64,000 nt of DNA from Roseateles_B flavus (GCF_039872765.1 NZ_JBDPZC010000010.1:62001-126000), one strand, 5' to 3'; shown: positions 35,393 through 43,099, counted from the first letter of the stretch. Program-made: numbers and translations. The notes: generated by a model not told the origin, from the letters alone.

Positions 35393-36259
35393 ATGGGCCG
35401 CAGGGATGAGCTGGAAGCACGCGCAGGACAGGATGGAGATGCGGCCCCGCTGGTCTCCCTGAGCGACCCCCTGCCCGCGCCCCTTCACCAGGCCCTGGCC
35501 CAGGGCCTGGGCGCCTGCCAGCTGGCCGGCGAGGGCCTGGACTGGCGGGCGGAGCTGGGCCGCGCAGCGCCGGCTGCCGCCAAGCTGCTGTGGGTGCGCA
35601 GCGGCGTCCTGGGCCTGCGCCTGGGCCACCGCCCACTGAGCCTGCGCCCGGGCCAGGCCTTGCTGCTGGATCCCTCCCAGCCCCTGCACTTGCAGTGCGA
35701 CACACCTTTCCAGCACCTGATGGCCCTGCTGCCTGACGAGGACGGGCAACTGCGCCGCGAGGCCCGCGCCGGCGAGTCGCCCCGGTCCCTGCCCACGCCG
35801 CTGGGCGACTTTCTCGGCAGCTGGTCGCGGGGCTCGGCCACCATGCCCTGGCGGGCGCAATGGCATGCCGCCCAGGCGGCGAAGGGCTGGTGGCTGGGGC
35901 TGCGGGCCCTGCCGCAGACACCTGCCGAACGCCTGCGCGCCGAGGCCCGCGCCCTGCTGGCACAGGATCCGGCCGCATGGGATGCCGCAGGACTGGCCCG
36001 GCAGCTGCGCGTCAGCCGCCGCCACCTGGACGCCGCCCTGGCGCAGGAGGGGCTCACGGCCACCCAGCTGATCTGGGCCGAGCGCCTGAACCGTGCGCGG
36101 CTTGCGCTGCTGGCGCCCCTGCCGCCCTCCATCACGGCCCTGGCCTACGAGCTGGGCTTCAAGGACAGTGCGCATTTCAGCCGCAAGTTCCGCCAGCAGC
36201 ATGGTGCCGCGCCCCGACAATGGCGGGCCCGGCAACTCCAGACTCAGGACCACGGCTGA
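35393..36259 (+). CDS. AraC-family transcriptional regulator
   Basis: The product is 288 residues. The N-terminal part looks like a cupin sensing domain (LWVRSGVLGLRLGHRPLSLRPGQALLLDP, shown here as LWVRSGVLGL and LRPGQALLLD). The C-terminal AraC DNA-binding domain has DAAGLARQLRVSRRHLDAAL and SITALAYELGFKDSAHFSRK. The stop shares one base with the start of the SpeD-like gene (TGATG), so the two are co-transcribed. It is divergent from the MAPEG gene. Target and ligand are unknown. Confidence 0.87.
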   Translation: MGRRDELEARAGQDGDAAPLVSLSDPLPAPLHQALAQGLGACQLAGEGLDWRAELGRAAPAAAKLLWVRSGVLGLRLGHRPLSLRPGQALLLDPSQPLHLQCDTPFQHLMALLPDEDGQLRREARAGESPRSLPTPLGDFLGSWSRGSATMPWRAQWHAAQAAKGWWLGLRALPQTPAERLRAEARALLAQDPAAWDAAGLARQLRVSRRHLDAALAQEGLTATQLIWAERLNRARLALLAPLPPSITALAYELGFKDSAHFSRKFRQQHGAAPRQWRARQLQTQDHG

Positions 36260-36648
36260 TGCAAGGCCTGCACCTCACCGCCGATCTGCGCGGCTGCGAC
36301 CCCGCCCTCCCGCTGATGACCGACCCCGCGGCGCTGCGCCAGCGCTGCCTGGCGGCGGTCACCGAGGCGGGGCTGGGCGCGGTCGCCGAGCTCTTCCATC
36401 GCTTCACGCCGGCCGTGGAGGGCGAGCCCAGCGGCGTCACCGGCGTGGTGCTGCTGGCCGAATCGCACCTGGCCGTCCACACCTGGCCCGAGCTGGGTGG
36501 GGTGACGCTGGATGTCTATGTCTGCAACTACGGGGCGGACAACAGCGCGAAGGCTGAGTCCCTGATGGCTGCGCTGGTCCGTGCCTTTGCGCCCGGCGAG
36601 GTTCAGCGCCAGACCCTGCACAGGGGCCAGGGCGGTTCAGCCGCCTGA
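36259..36648 (+). CDS. S-adenosylmethionine decarboxylase proenzyme-like protein (SpeD family, class 1B)
   Basis: The product is 129 residues. The prokaryotic SpeD self-processing motif is intact: LLAESHLAVHTWPE places Glu68-Ser69 at the expected cleavage site, His74 as the processing base and Cys89 (VYVCN) as the proton donor. These are the same spacings as Ser63, His68 and Cys83 of the Thermotoga enzyme. The product would be a pyruvoyl enzyme making decarboxylated S-adenosylmethionine, the aminopropyl donor. It follows an AraC-type regulator and is not next to speE. A membrane-bound spermidine-synthase-like gene is 21 kb away at 57660. Its 3' end overlaps the convergent AraC-type gene by 12 bases. 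Confidence 0.85.
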   Translation: MQGLHLTADLRGCDPALPLMTDPAALRQRCLAAVTEAGLGAVAELFHRFTPAVEGEPSGVTGVVLLAESHLAVHTWPELGGVTLDVYVCNYGADNSAKAESLMAALVRAFAPGEVQRQTLHRGQGGSAA

Positions 36649-37374
36649 GCTGGCGCGGGCCAGCCAGGCCCTGGGCGGCAGGCCCATGCGCTGCTTGAAC
36701 CGCGTGATGAAGGCACTGGGGCTTTCGTAGCCCATGTCCAGAGCCACGGTGGTCACGGGGGCGCCGGCCACCAGGCGCTCCAGGGCCAGCGTCAGCCGGA
36801 CCTGCTGCCGCCACTGCGCAAAGCCCATGCCCGTCTCCCCCTGGAAACGGCGGCTCAAGGTGCGCCGGCTCATGTGCAGGCGCTGGGCCCAGTGGTCCAG
36901 GTCCGTGGCGTCGTCAGGGTGGGCCAGCAGATGCTCGCAGAGGGGCCGCAGCCGGGGATCGGCCGGCATGGGAATGCACAGCGGCTGCGCGGGGGCCTGG
37001 CAGACGAGGTCGGCCAGCACGGCCTGGTAGGCCTCATGCGCGCGGCAATGGGCCTCGTCGTGCAGGGCCTGCAGCAGGGACTTCAGCAGGGGCGTGCTGA
37101 GCAGCACTTTCCACTGCGCGGGAAAGCCGGCCGTGGCCCAGGCCTCGTCCACATAGAAATTGAGGCCGCGGGTGGGGGTCAGGTATTGCGCGCCATGCAG
37201 GGCCTGGGGCGGCATCCAGGCCAGGAAGCCCGGCGGCAGGGTCCAGCGCGAATCCTCGGTGAGCACCGTCAGCAGGCCCGAGCTCACCCACAGCAGCTGC
37301 CCTTGCGGGTGGCGATGCGGTGCAGGCGCGTCGGAGGGCTGGTGGTCCAGCGCTTGGCTGTGGAGGCGGGGCAT
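36637..37374 (-). CDS. AraC-family transcriptional regulator with N-terminal cupin
   Basis: The product is 245 residues from ATG 37374; the open frame extends upstream, but the added residues are unlike the family. A cupin-type sensing region carries HRHPQGQLLWVSSG and the DNA-binding domain has DHWAQRLHMSRRTLSRRF followed by VTTVALDMGYESPSAFIT. It is divergent from an inositol-phosphatase-like gene, with 98 bases between, and may regulate it. The terminal GLPPRAW is a typical end of the second helix-turn-helix. Confidence 0.85.
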   Translation of the reverse strand: MPRLHSQALDHQPSDAPAPHRHPQGQLLWVSSGLLTVLTEDSRWTLPPGFLAWMPPQALHGAQYLTPTRGLNFYVDEAWATAGFPAQWKVLLSTPLLKSLLQALHDEAHCRAHEAYQAVLADLVCQAPAQPLCIPMPADPRLRPLCEHLLAHPDDATDLDHWAQRLHMSRRTLSRRFQGETGMGFAQWRQQVRLTLALERLVAGAPVTTVALDMGYESPSAFITRFKQRMGLPPRAWLARASSGG

Positions 37375-37472
37375 GGCCGCTTGGCCCGATCGGGAAGGCG
37401 GATGGCGACAGCGCGCAAGTATGCGGCAGCGCGCGCCGGAACACTGAAGGGCCTTGTTCACCGGAGATCCGG

Positions 37473-38300
37473 ATGCCGCACGACCTTTCCACCCCCCAGG
37501 CTGGCGAGCCCCTGCTCGAGCGCCTGATCCCCCTGCTGCGGGAGGCGGGCCAGCGCCTGCTGTCCCGGCAACCCTCGCGGGCCCGGCACGATGCCAGCCT
37601 GATGCGTCAGTGCGTGGACGAAGCCGGCGCCAGCACCCTGCGCCACCTGGGCCAGGCCCTGCAGGCGCAGTGGCCGGACGTTCCCGTGTTCCCGACCGGG
37701 CTCACGCCGGATCGCCTGCCTGCCGTGACGGGCCTCTACTGGCTCTGCGACCCACTGGACGGCGCGATCCAGTACCTGGCCGGACTGCCGATGTGGACCT
37801 GCAACCTGACCCTGATGCAGGGCGCAGAGCCGCTGCTGGCCCTCGTGCACGATGCTTGCTTGGATCGCAGCTACCACGCGCTGCGGGGCCAGGGCGCGGG
37901 CTGCGATGGCGGGGTCATCCGCTGCAGCGAGGCGCCGCTGCTGGCCCTGTCCACGCTGGGGACCAGCTTTCCCAATGTGCCGCCCCGGCCGCAGGCGGAG
38001 GTCGACGACTTCCTGGGTCACCTGGCCCGCACGGTGCCGGCCGTGCTGGCGCAGCGCTGGATCGGTTCGGCCACGCTGTCACTGGCTCTGGTGGCCTGCG
38101 GCAGGCTCGATGCCTACTGGGAATGCGGCCGGCATCTGGTCGACTGGTTGCCCGGCCTGCTGATCGCCCGCGAGGCAGGGGCGACGGTGTCAGGCCTCGG
38201 GACCGTGCCGCTGGGCGAACCTGGCTCGGGCCTTCTCGCGGCACCGGCGGCCCTCCACCGGCAGTTGCTGGACCTGTGGCAGCCCGGCACGCCGCGGTGA
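37473..38300 (+). CDS. Inositol monophosphatase-family protein, with a degenerate first metal motif
   Basis: The product is 275 residues. The central metal motif LCDPLDGAIQYLAG (Asp93, Asp96) and the late LDAYWECGRHLVDWLPG, with an aspartate in the WD position, mark the IMPase/CysQ superfamily. The usual GEE motif that provides an early metal-ligand Glu is not visible; the region reads VPVFPTGLTPDRL. It may therefore have altered metal dependence, or be inactive. IMPase relatives hydrolyse sugar or nucleotide phosphates. It is divergent from an AraC-type regulator that may respond to its substrate. Confidence 0.75.
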   Translation: MPHDLSTPQAGEPLLERLIPLLREAGQRLLSRQPSRARHDASLMRQCVDEAGASTLRHLGQALQAQWPDVPVFPTGLTPDRLPAVTGLYWLCDPLDGAIQYLAGLPMWTCNLTLMQGAEPLLALVHDACLDRSYHALRGQGAGCDGGVIRCSEAPLLALSTLGTSFPNVPPRPQAEVDDFLGHLARTVPAVLAQRWIGSATLSLALVACGRLDAYWECGRHLVDWLPGLLIAREAGATVSGLGTVPLGEPGSGLLAAPAALHRQLLDLWQPGTPR

Positions 38301-38317
38301 AGAGCCCGCAGGCCGCA

Positions 38318-39301
38318 TCAAAGGTGCCTCGCGAAGAAGCGCACCACGCGGGCGCGCGACAGATAGGCCTGCTCGGCATCCGGGCTCATCTGCACGCTGG
38401 GCACGACGCCCGTGCTGAAGTAGCTGCCCTGGTTGGCGTAGGGGTCCGTCACCGTGATGGGCACCATCAGGCGGTCCCAGCCATGGGAGGCGCCGGGGTA
38501 GACGTTCACGCTGACGATGCCGCCATTGCTGGCATTGACCGACTGCGCCAGGGCCTGGCAGGGAGCGCCGCTGTTGTCGTAGTCGTCCTGACTGCCGACC
38601 TGGATCATCACCGGCGCGCCGGTGAGGTTGATCCACTGGACGCCGAACTGGGCCGGCGTGGTGTGCAGGGCGGCCAGCAGGGACGCGTTGTTCCAGGGAT
38701 AGCAGACCGGGTAATGCGCGACGTGCGCCTTGAAACTGCGGCCGCCGCCGAACCTGCCGGCATAGAGGCGCTCGGCCGCCCCCAGGCTCACCAGACCGCC
38801 CCAGGAGAAGCCCATCACGCCGATGCGGGCGCCATCGATCTCCGGCCGCTGGGCCAGGTAGGCCAGGGCCGAGAAGGCGTCCGGGTAGGTCAGCACCGGC
38901 GCACTGGGGCGCTGGCTGGCGTTGCTGACGCCGCGGGCCTGCCACATGTCGATCTGCAGGGTGGCGATGCCGGCGGCGTTGAGCGCGGCCTCGTAGAAGT
39001 CTCCGCGGGCATCGACGCCGGCCGAGCCATGCAGGATCAGCACGGCCGGCAACTTGCGGTGGCCATGGCCGGCGCCCCGGATCGCGTGCGCGGGCAGGCT
39101 CAGCTTGCCCTGGATCGTCAACATCGCGCCGGGCGATGCCAGGTTGGGGGAGGGGAAGCTGATGAAGGAGACGTCCGGCTGCCCGCCCCGTGCCAGACCC
39201 TCCTCGCCCGCTGCCTGCGCGGGCAGCGCGACCAGGGCCGCCGCCGCCGCTGCCATGCTGATCGCCACCCGCCCCGTCGCCTTCAACCAATTCCAAGCCA
39301 T
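38318..39301 (-). CDS. Secreted dienelactone-hydrolase-family protein
   Basis: The product is 327 residues from ATG 39301, with a signal peptide ending at LPAQAAG. It is an alpha/beta-hydrolase: the nucleophile Ser is in GVMGFSWGGLVSLG, the acid in VMIQVGSQDDYD and the base His in YPGASHGWDR. LPAVLILHGSAGVDARGDFY supplies the oxyanion strand. True dienelactone hydrolases use Cys; Ser here suggests a carboxyl-esterase role on an outside or periplasmic substrate. It converges on the IMPase-like gene. Confidence 0.84.
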   Translation of the reverse strand: MAWNWLKATGRVAISMAAAAAALVALPAQAAGEEGLARGGQPDVSFISFPSPNLASPGAMLTIQGKLSLPAHAIRGAGHGHRKLPAVLILHGSAGVDARGDFYEAALNAAGIATLQIDMWQARGVSNASQRPSAPVLTYPDAFSALAYLAQRPEIDGARIGVMGFSWGGLVSLGAAERLYAGRFGGGRSFKAHVAHYPVCYPWNNASLLAALHTTPAQFGVQWINLTGAPVMIQVGSQDDYDNSGAPCQALAQSVNASNGGIVSVNVYPGASHGWDRLMVPITVTDPYANQGSYFSTGVVPSVQMSPDAEQAYLSRARVVRFFARHL

Positions 39302-39437
39302 GCTTGCCTCCGATGCGCCTGTTGCTCGCAGGCGGACCGTCCGGCTGCGCAGCTCAGACGCTATCACCGAGGCGCGGCCCCGGCCTCGGGACTTGCCTGG
39401 AGGGGCCGGATGGCGGCGGGAGGCTCGCCGCGCGGGC

Positions 39438-39641
39438 TCAGCGCACCGGATCCGGCGCGCGGCGGATAGACCACTGGGCCTGTGCGGCCAGCTCTGCCGC
39501 CGTGGGCTCGTCGGCCGTCACCAGGTATTCATGGCTGCTGCGCTCGACGAAATAGGCGGAGCGGTAGCGCAGCAGGAGCTCACCCAGGGCCTTGCGGGCC
39601 TGGCCAGGGGTGCCGGTGAAGGTGAGGGTCAGCGTGGTCAT
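39438..39641 (-). CDS. Small protein of unknown function (67 residues)
   Basis: A short frame MTTLTLTFTGTPGQARKAL to RRAPDPVR, with AAGGA eight bases before the ATG at 39641. The codon use is ordinary for the genome. The beta-strand/helix pattern (TLTLTFTG, then QARKALGELLLRYRSAYF, then EYLVTADEPTAAELAA) looks like a folded domain, not chance. I do not recognise the family. It lies alone, reading away from the riboswitch region. Confidence 0.5.
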   Translation of the reverse strand: MTTLTLTFTGTPGQARKALGELLLRYRSAYFVERSSHEYLVTADEPTAAELAAQAQWSIRRAPDPVR

Positions 39642-39853
39642 GGTGGAGATCCTTGCAATGCCGGCGCGAAAGGGGGCCGGCGGTCATTCCTGAACGCCTG
39701 GGCGGCGGCTCGGTTGACGGTGGGTGGCGGCGGGAGTGCGGTGATTGCGCGGCGCTGCTCCGGCAGATGGCTTGAGGCGGCGCAAAGAAGGGGCGTGAGA
39801 TATGCACGGCGAAACACGGCGGACGGCCCCGGAGCGACGTAACAATCTGTTCC

Positions 39854-39942
39854 TTGGCACACCCGCGCGAAAGCCGGGGTCGCAAAGCCTCCGGTCTACA
39901 GCCAGCCTGCCTGCAGGCGGTCATGATGGCGGGGTTGCGCAC
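39854..39942 (+). promoter_or_regulatory. Cyclic di-GMP-I (GEMM-I) riboswitch
   Basis: The aptamer core matches the c-di-GMP-I consensus in order. GGCACACC (39856-39863) matches the expected GGCAAACC. A stem is capped by a GAAA tetraloop (39869-39872). The hallmark GGTCGCAAAGCCTCCGGTCTA (39877-39897, quoted in parts: GGTCGCAAAGCC and TCCGGTCTA) matches GGGACGCAAAGCC and the tetraloop-receptor strand. The 3' arm ATGATGGCGGGGTTGC (39923-39938) matches the conserved G-rich strand. A second helix can form from GCCTGC and GCAGGC. It is 120 bases upstream of the start codon it would control. Recognised by eye, with no covariance score. Confidence 0.85.
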
Positions 39943-39958
39943 TCCCTCCCCAGGGGGG

Positions 39959-39968
39959 CAGGTCTTGC
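39959..39968 (-). repeat. Dispersed decamer copy 3 (GCAAGACCTG family)
   Basis: GGGGGGCAGGTCTTGC on the plus strand, directly downstream of the c-di-GMP riboswitch. It is non-coding. Confidence 0.6.
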
Positions 39969-40004
39969 GTCGCGTTGACGAAGCGTCGCGCCCGGTCCTG
40001 TCTC

Positions 40005-40036
40005 CCGGCCCTGTGTTCGCGGGCGGCCGGTCTCTT
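40005..40036 (+). promoter_or_regulatory. Possible expression-platform hairpin for the c-di-GMP riboswitch
   Basis: CCGGCC (40005-40010) pairs with GGCCGG (40025-40030) around a 14-base loop and is followed by TCTCTTC, a poor T-run. It could be a weak terminator or part of a helix that competes for the region ahead of the ribosome-binding site GAGAGGAAA. Which state ligand favours cannot be told. Confidence 0.35.
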
Positions 40037-40062
40037 CAACACCCCTCGAGAGGAAACACGGT

Positions 40063-41493
40063 ATGGGTCTGAGTGTGCGTCTGCGTTTGAATCTGTCTTC
40101 CCTGGCCGCGGCCCTGCTGATGGCGCTGCCGGGCCTCGCGGCCGCACAGGCCATGGACGAGGAGGCGCTCATCGAAACCATGCGCAACAGCATGGCCCAG
40201 CGCGGGCAGACGCTCAGCCCGGAGCAGGAGCTGAGCATGCGCCTCAAGATCCGCGAGACGATGCAGCGCATGCAGCAGCTGGGCCAGGGCAGGGCGCCGG
40301 TGCAGGGCTCGGCCTTGCCCTTGGCTTCGCCCTCGCCCTCGCTCTTTTCACCCCCCGCGCCCCTGGCCGCACCCGCGCAGGCCGCAACGCCCCAGCCCGC
40401 GCGGGCCACCGCCGAGCTGGCCCAGCAGATCGCCGCCTTGCCGGCCCCGCACACCGTGCAGGTCGAGCAGCGCAAGGATGGCTTCGTCATCAACGGGCAG
40501 TTGGTCGTGGATCCGGAGGGCAAGGTCGGGCGTGCGGCGGTGGACCCCCTCACCGGCGACTTCGCCTACCTGGTGCAGCGCATGGATGGTGTTCAGCTGC
40601 TCAAGCGCGGCCGCGGCACGGCGGCGCCCTTCACGGTGGGCCAGGTGAGCAGCCGCCCGGGCCAGTGGATGCTGCAGACCGTCGATGGCCAGACCCTGGC
40701 CGGCGACGGCCTGGTGCTGAGCTCGCAGGGCGCGCTGCTGCTGCGCGCGGCCAGCGCCTTCGAGTTCAGGCCGGGCCAGGCCTTGCGCACCATCGCCATC
40801 CCCGAGGGCTGGACCCCGGTGCCGCTGCAGCGCGGTGACGTGGCCAGCACCCGCACCCTGCTGCTGGAGAAGGACGCCTCCACGCGCCCCTCGCCCGACA
40901 GCCTGACCGGCGCCGTGAGCGGCCTGTTCAGCCTGGCCAAGCGCGTGGTGGGGGCCGAGGAAGCCAATGACTACGCCCTGTTCCATCTGGACACCGGCAT
41001 GCTCAGCACGCTGGCCATGGCCGTGGACGACAAGCAGGTCACCCGCTACAGCGACTGCCGCCGCCAGAACGCCGTGGTCAACAAATGCGCCAAGGCCGAT
41101 TCCTACGAGTCCCTGTGGAACCCGGACGGCTCGCCCAATGCCTTCCACTACTTCTGGCAGGCGCAGTGGTTCAACACCGCCGGCGGACCGGTGGCCGTGG
41201 TGCGCCAGGCCTCGACCAAGGAGGTGCGCCTCTTCGACCTGGCCAGCGGCAAGCAGGTGGTGGCCTTCCGCCGCCCCATGGGCATCGCCAAGCACACGGC
41301 CCAGCTGACGGCCGAGGGCAAGCTGCGCGTCACCGCCCAGCTGGCCTTCACCACCCACACGCTGGAGGACGCCCGCGCCCTGCTGGACAGCGCGTCGGAC
41401 CAGCGCGGTGCGCCGGTGGAGGGCACCATCATCGCGGGGCAGCCGGAAGGGGCGGCGCCGGCCGCGGTGACGGCCGGCGCCTCAGGGAGCTGA
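40063..41493 (+). CDS. Secreted protein of unknown function under c-di-GMP riboswitch control
   Basis: I do not recognise the family. The product is 476 residues with a signal peptide (hydrophobic to about 28, cut near LAAAQA). A helical, Met/Gln-rich segment (30-70) and a Pro/Ala linker (85-125) are followed by beta-rich sequence: DGFVINGQLVVDPEGKV, DGVQLLKRGRG, DGQTLAGDGLVLSSQGA and VRLFDLASGKQVVAFRRP. These look like propeller or sandwich repeats. Two cysteines (SDCRRQN, NKCAKAD) could form a disulfide. It is expressed from its own leader. Export and c-di-GMP control suggest an envelope, biofilm or surface role, as inference. Confidence 0.75.
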   Translation: MGLSVRLRLNLSSLAAALLMALPGLAAAQAMDEEALIETMRNSMAQRGQTLSPEQELSMRLKIRETMQRMQQLGQGRAPVQGSALPLASPSPSLFSPPAPLAAPAQAATPQPARATAELAQQIAALPAPHTVQVEQRKDGFVINGQLVVDPEGKVGRAAVDPLTGDFAYLVQRMDGVQLLKRGRGTAAPFTVGQVSSRPGQWMLQTVDGQTLAGDGLVLSSQGALLLRAASAFEFRPGQALRTIAIPEGWTPVPLQRGDVASTRTLLLEKDASTRPSPDSLTGAVSGLFSLAKRVVGAEEANDYALFHLDTGMLSTLAMAVDDKQVTRYSDCRRQNAVVNKCAKADSYESLWNPDGSPNAFHYFWQAQWFNTAGGPVAVVRQASTKEVRLFDLASGKQVVAFRRPMGIAKHTAQLTAEGKLRVTAQLAFTTHTLEDARALLDSASDQRGAPVEGTIIAGQPEGAAPAAVTAGASGS

Positions 41494-41500
41494 GTCCTGC

Positions 41501-42391
41501 TCAGGGCGCGTCGATGCTGCCCAGGAAACGCAGGAGTTCGGCGGCCGTCTCGTCGGGGAACTGGTCCGCGAAGAAGTGGCCGCCGGGCAGCGTCGCCGTC
41601 TGCACGGCGCGGCAGCGCGTGCGCCATTGCGCCGGGATGTCGAAGAGCGCGTTCATCACGCCTGCCTCGCCGTAGAAGACCAGGGTCGGACATTCAACCA
41701 GCCGCTGGGCGTCCGCCTGATCCAGGGCCAGGTCCACGGTGGCCGCGGCGCGGTAGTCCGAGCAGGAACCATGGATCATGCCGGGGTCGCGCCAGCAGCG
41801 GCGGTAGTCGGCCAGCTGCTCTGTGTCGAAGTCGCCCAGCCGCGCCTTGCCCCAGCCCAGCAGGCAGGTCTCGTAGAAATAGTCCGGGTCCTGGCCGATG
41901 AGGCGCTCGGGGAAGGGCTCGGGCTGCTGCAGGAAATACCAGTGCCAGTAGGTGGCCGCGACCTGCCGGTTGGTGTCCATGAACATGGCCAGGGTCGGCA
42001 CGATGTCCATGACGGTCAGCGAACGCACGGCCTCGGGATGGTCCAGCGCCAGCCGGTGGGCGGTGCGCCCGCCGCGGTCATGGCCGACGAGGTGGAAGCG
42101 ATCGAAGCCGAGCTGGCGCATCAGACCGAGCTGGTCGTCGGCCAGGGCCCGGAACGAATAGTTCGAATGGTCCGGCAGGTCGCGGGGCTTGCCGGAATCC
42201 CCGTAGCCGCGCAGGTCGGCCGCCACCACGGTGTAGTGCCGCGCCAGCTGCGGCGCGATGCGGGCCCACATCGCCCGGTTCTGGGGAAAGCCGTGCAGCA
42301 GGAGCAGGGGCGGGCCTGAGCCGCCGATGCAGTAGGCGATGTCCAGCTCGCCGAGCCTCGCCCGGGAGCTGCTGAAACCGACGAAATCCAT
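41501..42391 (-). CDS. Fluoroacetate/haloacetate dehalogenase-like alpha/beta-hydrolase
   Basis: The product is 296 residues from ATG 42391. Every residue known to matter in fluoroacetate dehalogenases is present at nearly the Moraxella/Delftia H-1 numbering: nucleophile Asp105 in GHDRGGR with Arg106 and Arg109 for the carboxylate, Asp129 in MDIVPT, halide-site His150 and Trp151 in YWHWYF, Tyr213 in SCSDYRAA and base His272 in LPGGHFF. These enzymes release halide from haloacetates by an ester intermediate. It is the last gene of a minus-strand pair after soxR, 125 bases away, possibly a separate transcript. Activity on fluoroacetate itself is an inference. Confidence 0.86.
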   Translation of the reverse strand: MDFVGFSSSRARLGELDIAYCIGGSGPPLLLLHGFPQNRAMWARIAPQLARHYTVVAADLRGYGDSGKPRDLPDHSNYSFRALADDQLGLMRQLGFDRFHLVGHDRGGRTAHRLALDHPEAVRSLTVMDIVPTLAMFMDTNRQVAATYWHWYFLQQPEPFPERLIGQDPDYFYETCLLGWGKARLGDFDTEQLADYRRCWRDPGMIHGSCSDYRAAATVDLALDQADAQRLVECPTLVFYGEAGVMNALFDIPAQWRTRCRAVQTATLPGGHFFADQFPDETAAELLRFLGSIDAP

Positions 42392-42431
42392 GGGACTCTC
42401 CAGATCGTTCCACACCACGGCCGCCTGACTG

Positions 42432-42447
42432 GCAAGACCTGACCCCT
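42432..42447 (+). repeat. Dispersed decamer copy 4, fullest form GGCAAGACCTGACCCC
   Basis: It lies in the 125-base gap between soxR and the dehalogenase gene. The extension ACCCC is shared with copy 5. Confidence 0.65.
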
Positions 42448-42516
42448 TGTCCAGGCGTCGCTGCAGGCCCTGCCGGGGAGGATAGAGGGCCGCTCCTGCC
42501 CTGTCACCTGAGGCCC

Positions 42517-43029
42517 TCAGCCGGGACCCTGGCGCCGCGTCGTCTGCGGCGTTGCCTGCTCCGCCAGCACCTCGCTGGACCGGTCGCCCATCCAGTAGCG
42601 CGCCCCCGCGCCGCGGCGCCCGGCCGCGTCCTGCGGGTTGTAGAGCTTGCACTTGCTGAGGGACAGGCAGCCGCAGCCGATGCAGGAGGCGAGGGTGTCC
42701 TGCAGCTGCTGCAGCTCAGCGATCCGTGCTGCCAGCAGGGGCTGCCAGGCGCGCGAGAGGCGCTCCCAGTCGCGCGCATTGGGTGTGCGCGCGTCTGGCA
42801 GGCTGGCCAGCGCGGCGCGGATCTGGTCCAGGCTCAGGCCTACCTGCTGTGCGGCGCGGATGAAGGCCACGCGGCGCAGGTCGCTGCGGGCAAACTGGCG
42901 GCGGCCCGAGGCGCTGCGGTGGCTCAGCAGCAGTCCCTGCTCCTCGTAGAAGCGAAGGGCGCTGGCGGCCACGCCGGCGCGGCGGGCGAAATCGCCGATG
43001 GGAAGCAGGGTGGGGGAGGCATCGCTCAT
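42517..43029 (-). CDS. soxR: Redox-sensitive transcriptional activator SoxR
   Basis: The product is 170 residues of the MerR family: winged HTH (IGDFARRAGVAASALRFYEE), dimerisation helix, and the SoxR-only [2Fe-2S] site CIGCGCLSLSKC with Cys116, Cys119, Cys121 and Cys127, the E. coli spacing. Oxidation of the cluster by redox-cycling compounds activates transcription. There is no soxS here; in most non-enteric bacteria SoxR acts directly on a few genes. A SoxR-box promoter for the divergent gene lies between the two (43069-43099). Confidence 0.95.
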   Translation of the reverse strand: MSDASPTLLPIGDFARRAGVAASALRFYEEQGLLLSHRSASGRRQFARSDLRRVAFIRAAQQVGLSLDQIRAALASLPDARTPNARDWERLSRAWQPLLAARIAELQQLQDTLASCIGCGCLSLSKCKLYNPQDAAGRRGAGARYWMGDRSSEVLAEQATPQTTRRQGPG

Positions 43030-43068
43030 GACGGTTCCGCAAGACGAGAGGGGGAACGAAATGAAGGC

Positions 43069-43099
43069 TTGACTTCAAGTTCACTTGAACTTGCAGTAT
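43069..43099 (+). promoter_or_regulatory. SoxR-box promoter with 19-bp spacer for the questin-oxidase-like gene
   Basis: A -35 element TTGACT (43069-43074) and a -10-like CAGTAT (43094-43099) are 19 bases apart, the overlong spacing that MerR-family activators such as SoxR correct. Within the spacer is the palindrome TTCAAGT-TC-ACTTGAA (43074-43089), close to the SoxR-box core TCAAGTTnnCTTGA. It faces the gene starting at 43134 and may also repress soxR. Confidence 0.8.

Larger units (their letters stand above)
39642..40062 (+). other. 420-base leader region holding a riboswitch and a repeat copy
   Basis: No gene on either strand that I would support. It contains the c-di-GMP-I riboswitch (39854-39942), one copy of the GCAAGACCTG decamer in inverted sense (39959-39968) and a hairpin CCGGCC/GGCCGG (40005-40030) before the start of the unknown secreted protein. 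The first 200 bases are G-rich and I see no clear promoter in them. Confidence 0.55.

Noticed and set aside
39580..39942. A 120-residue minus-strand frame across the riboswitch
   Set aside because: It is Arg/Pro/Ser-rich, overlaps the c-di-GMP aptamer and has no good start or family.
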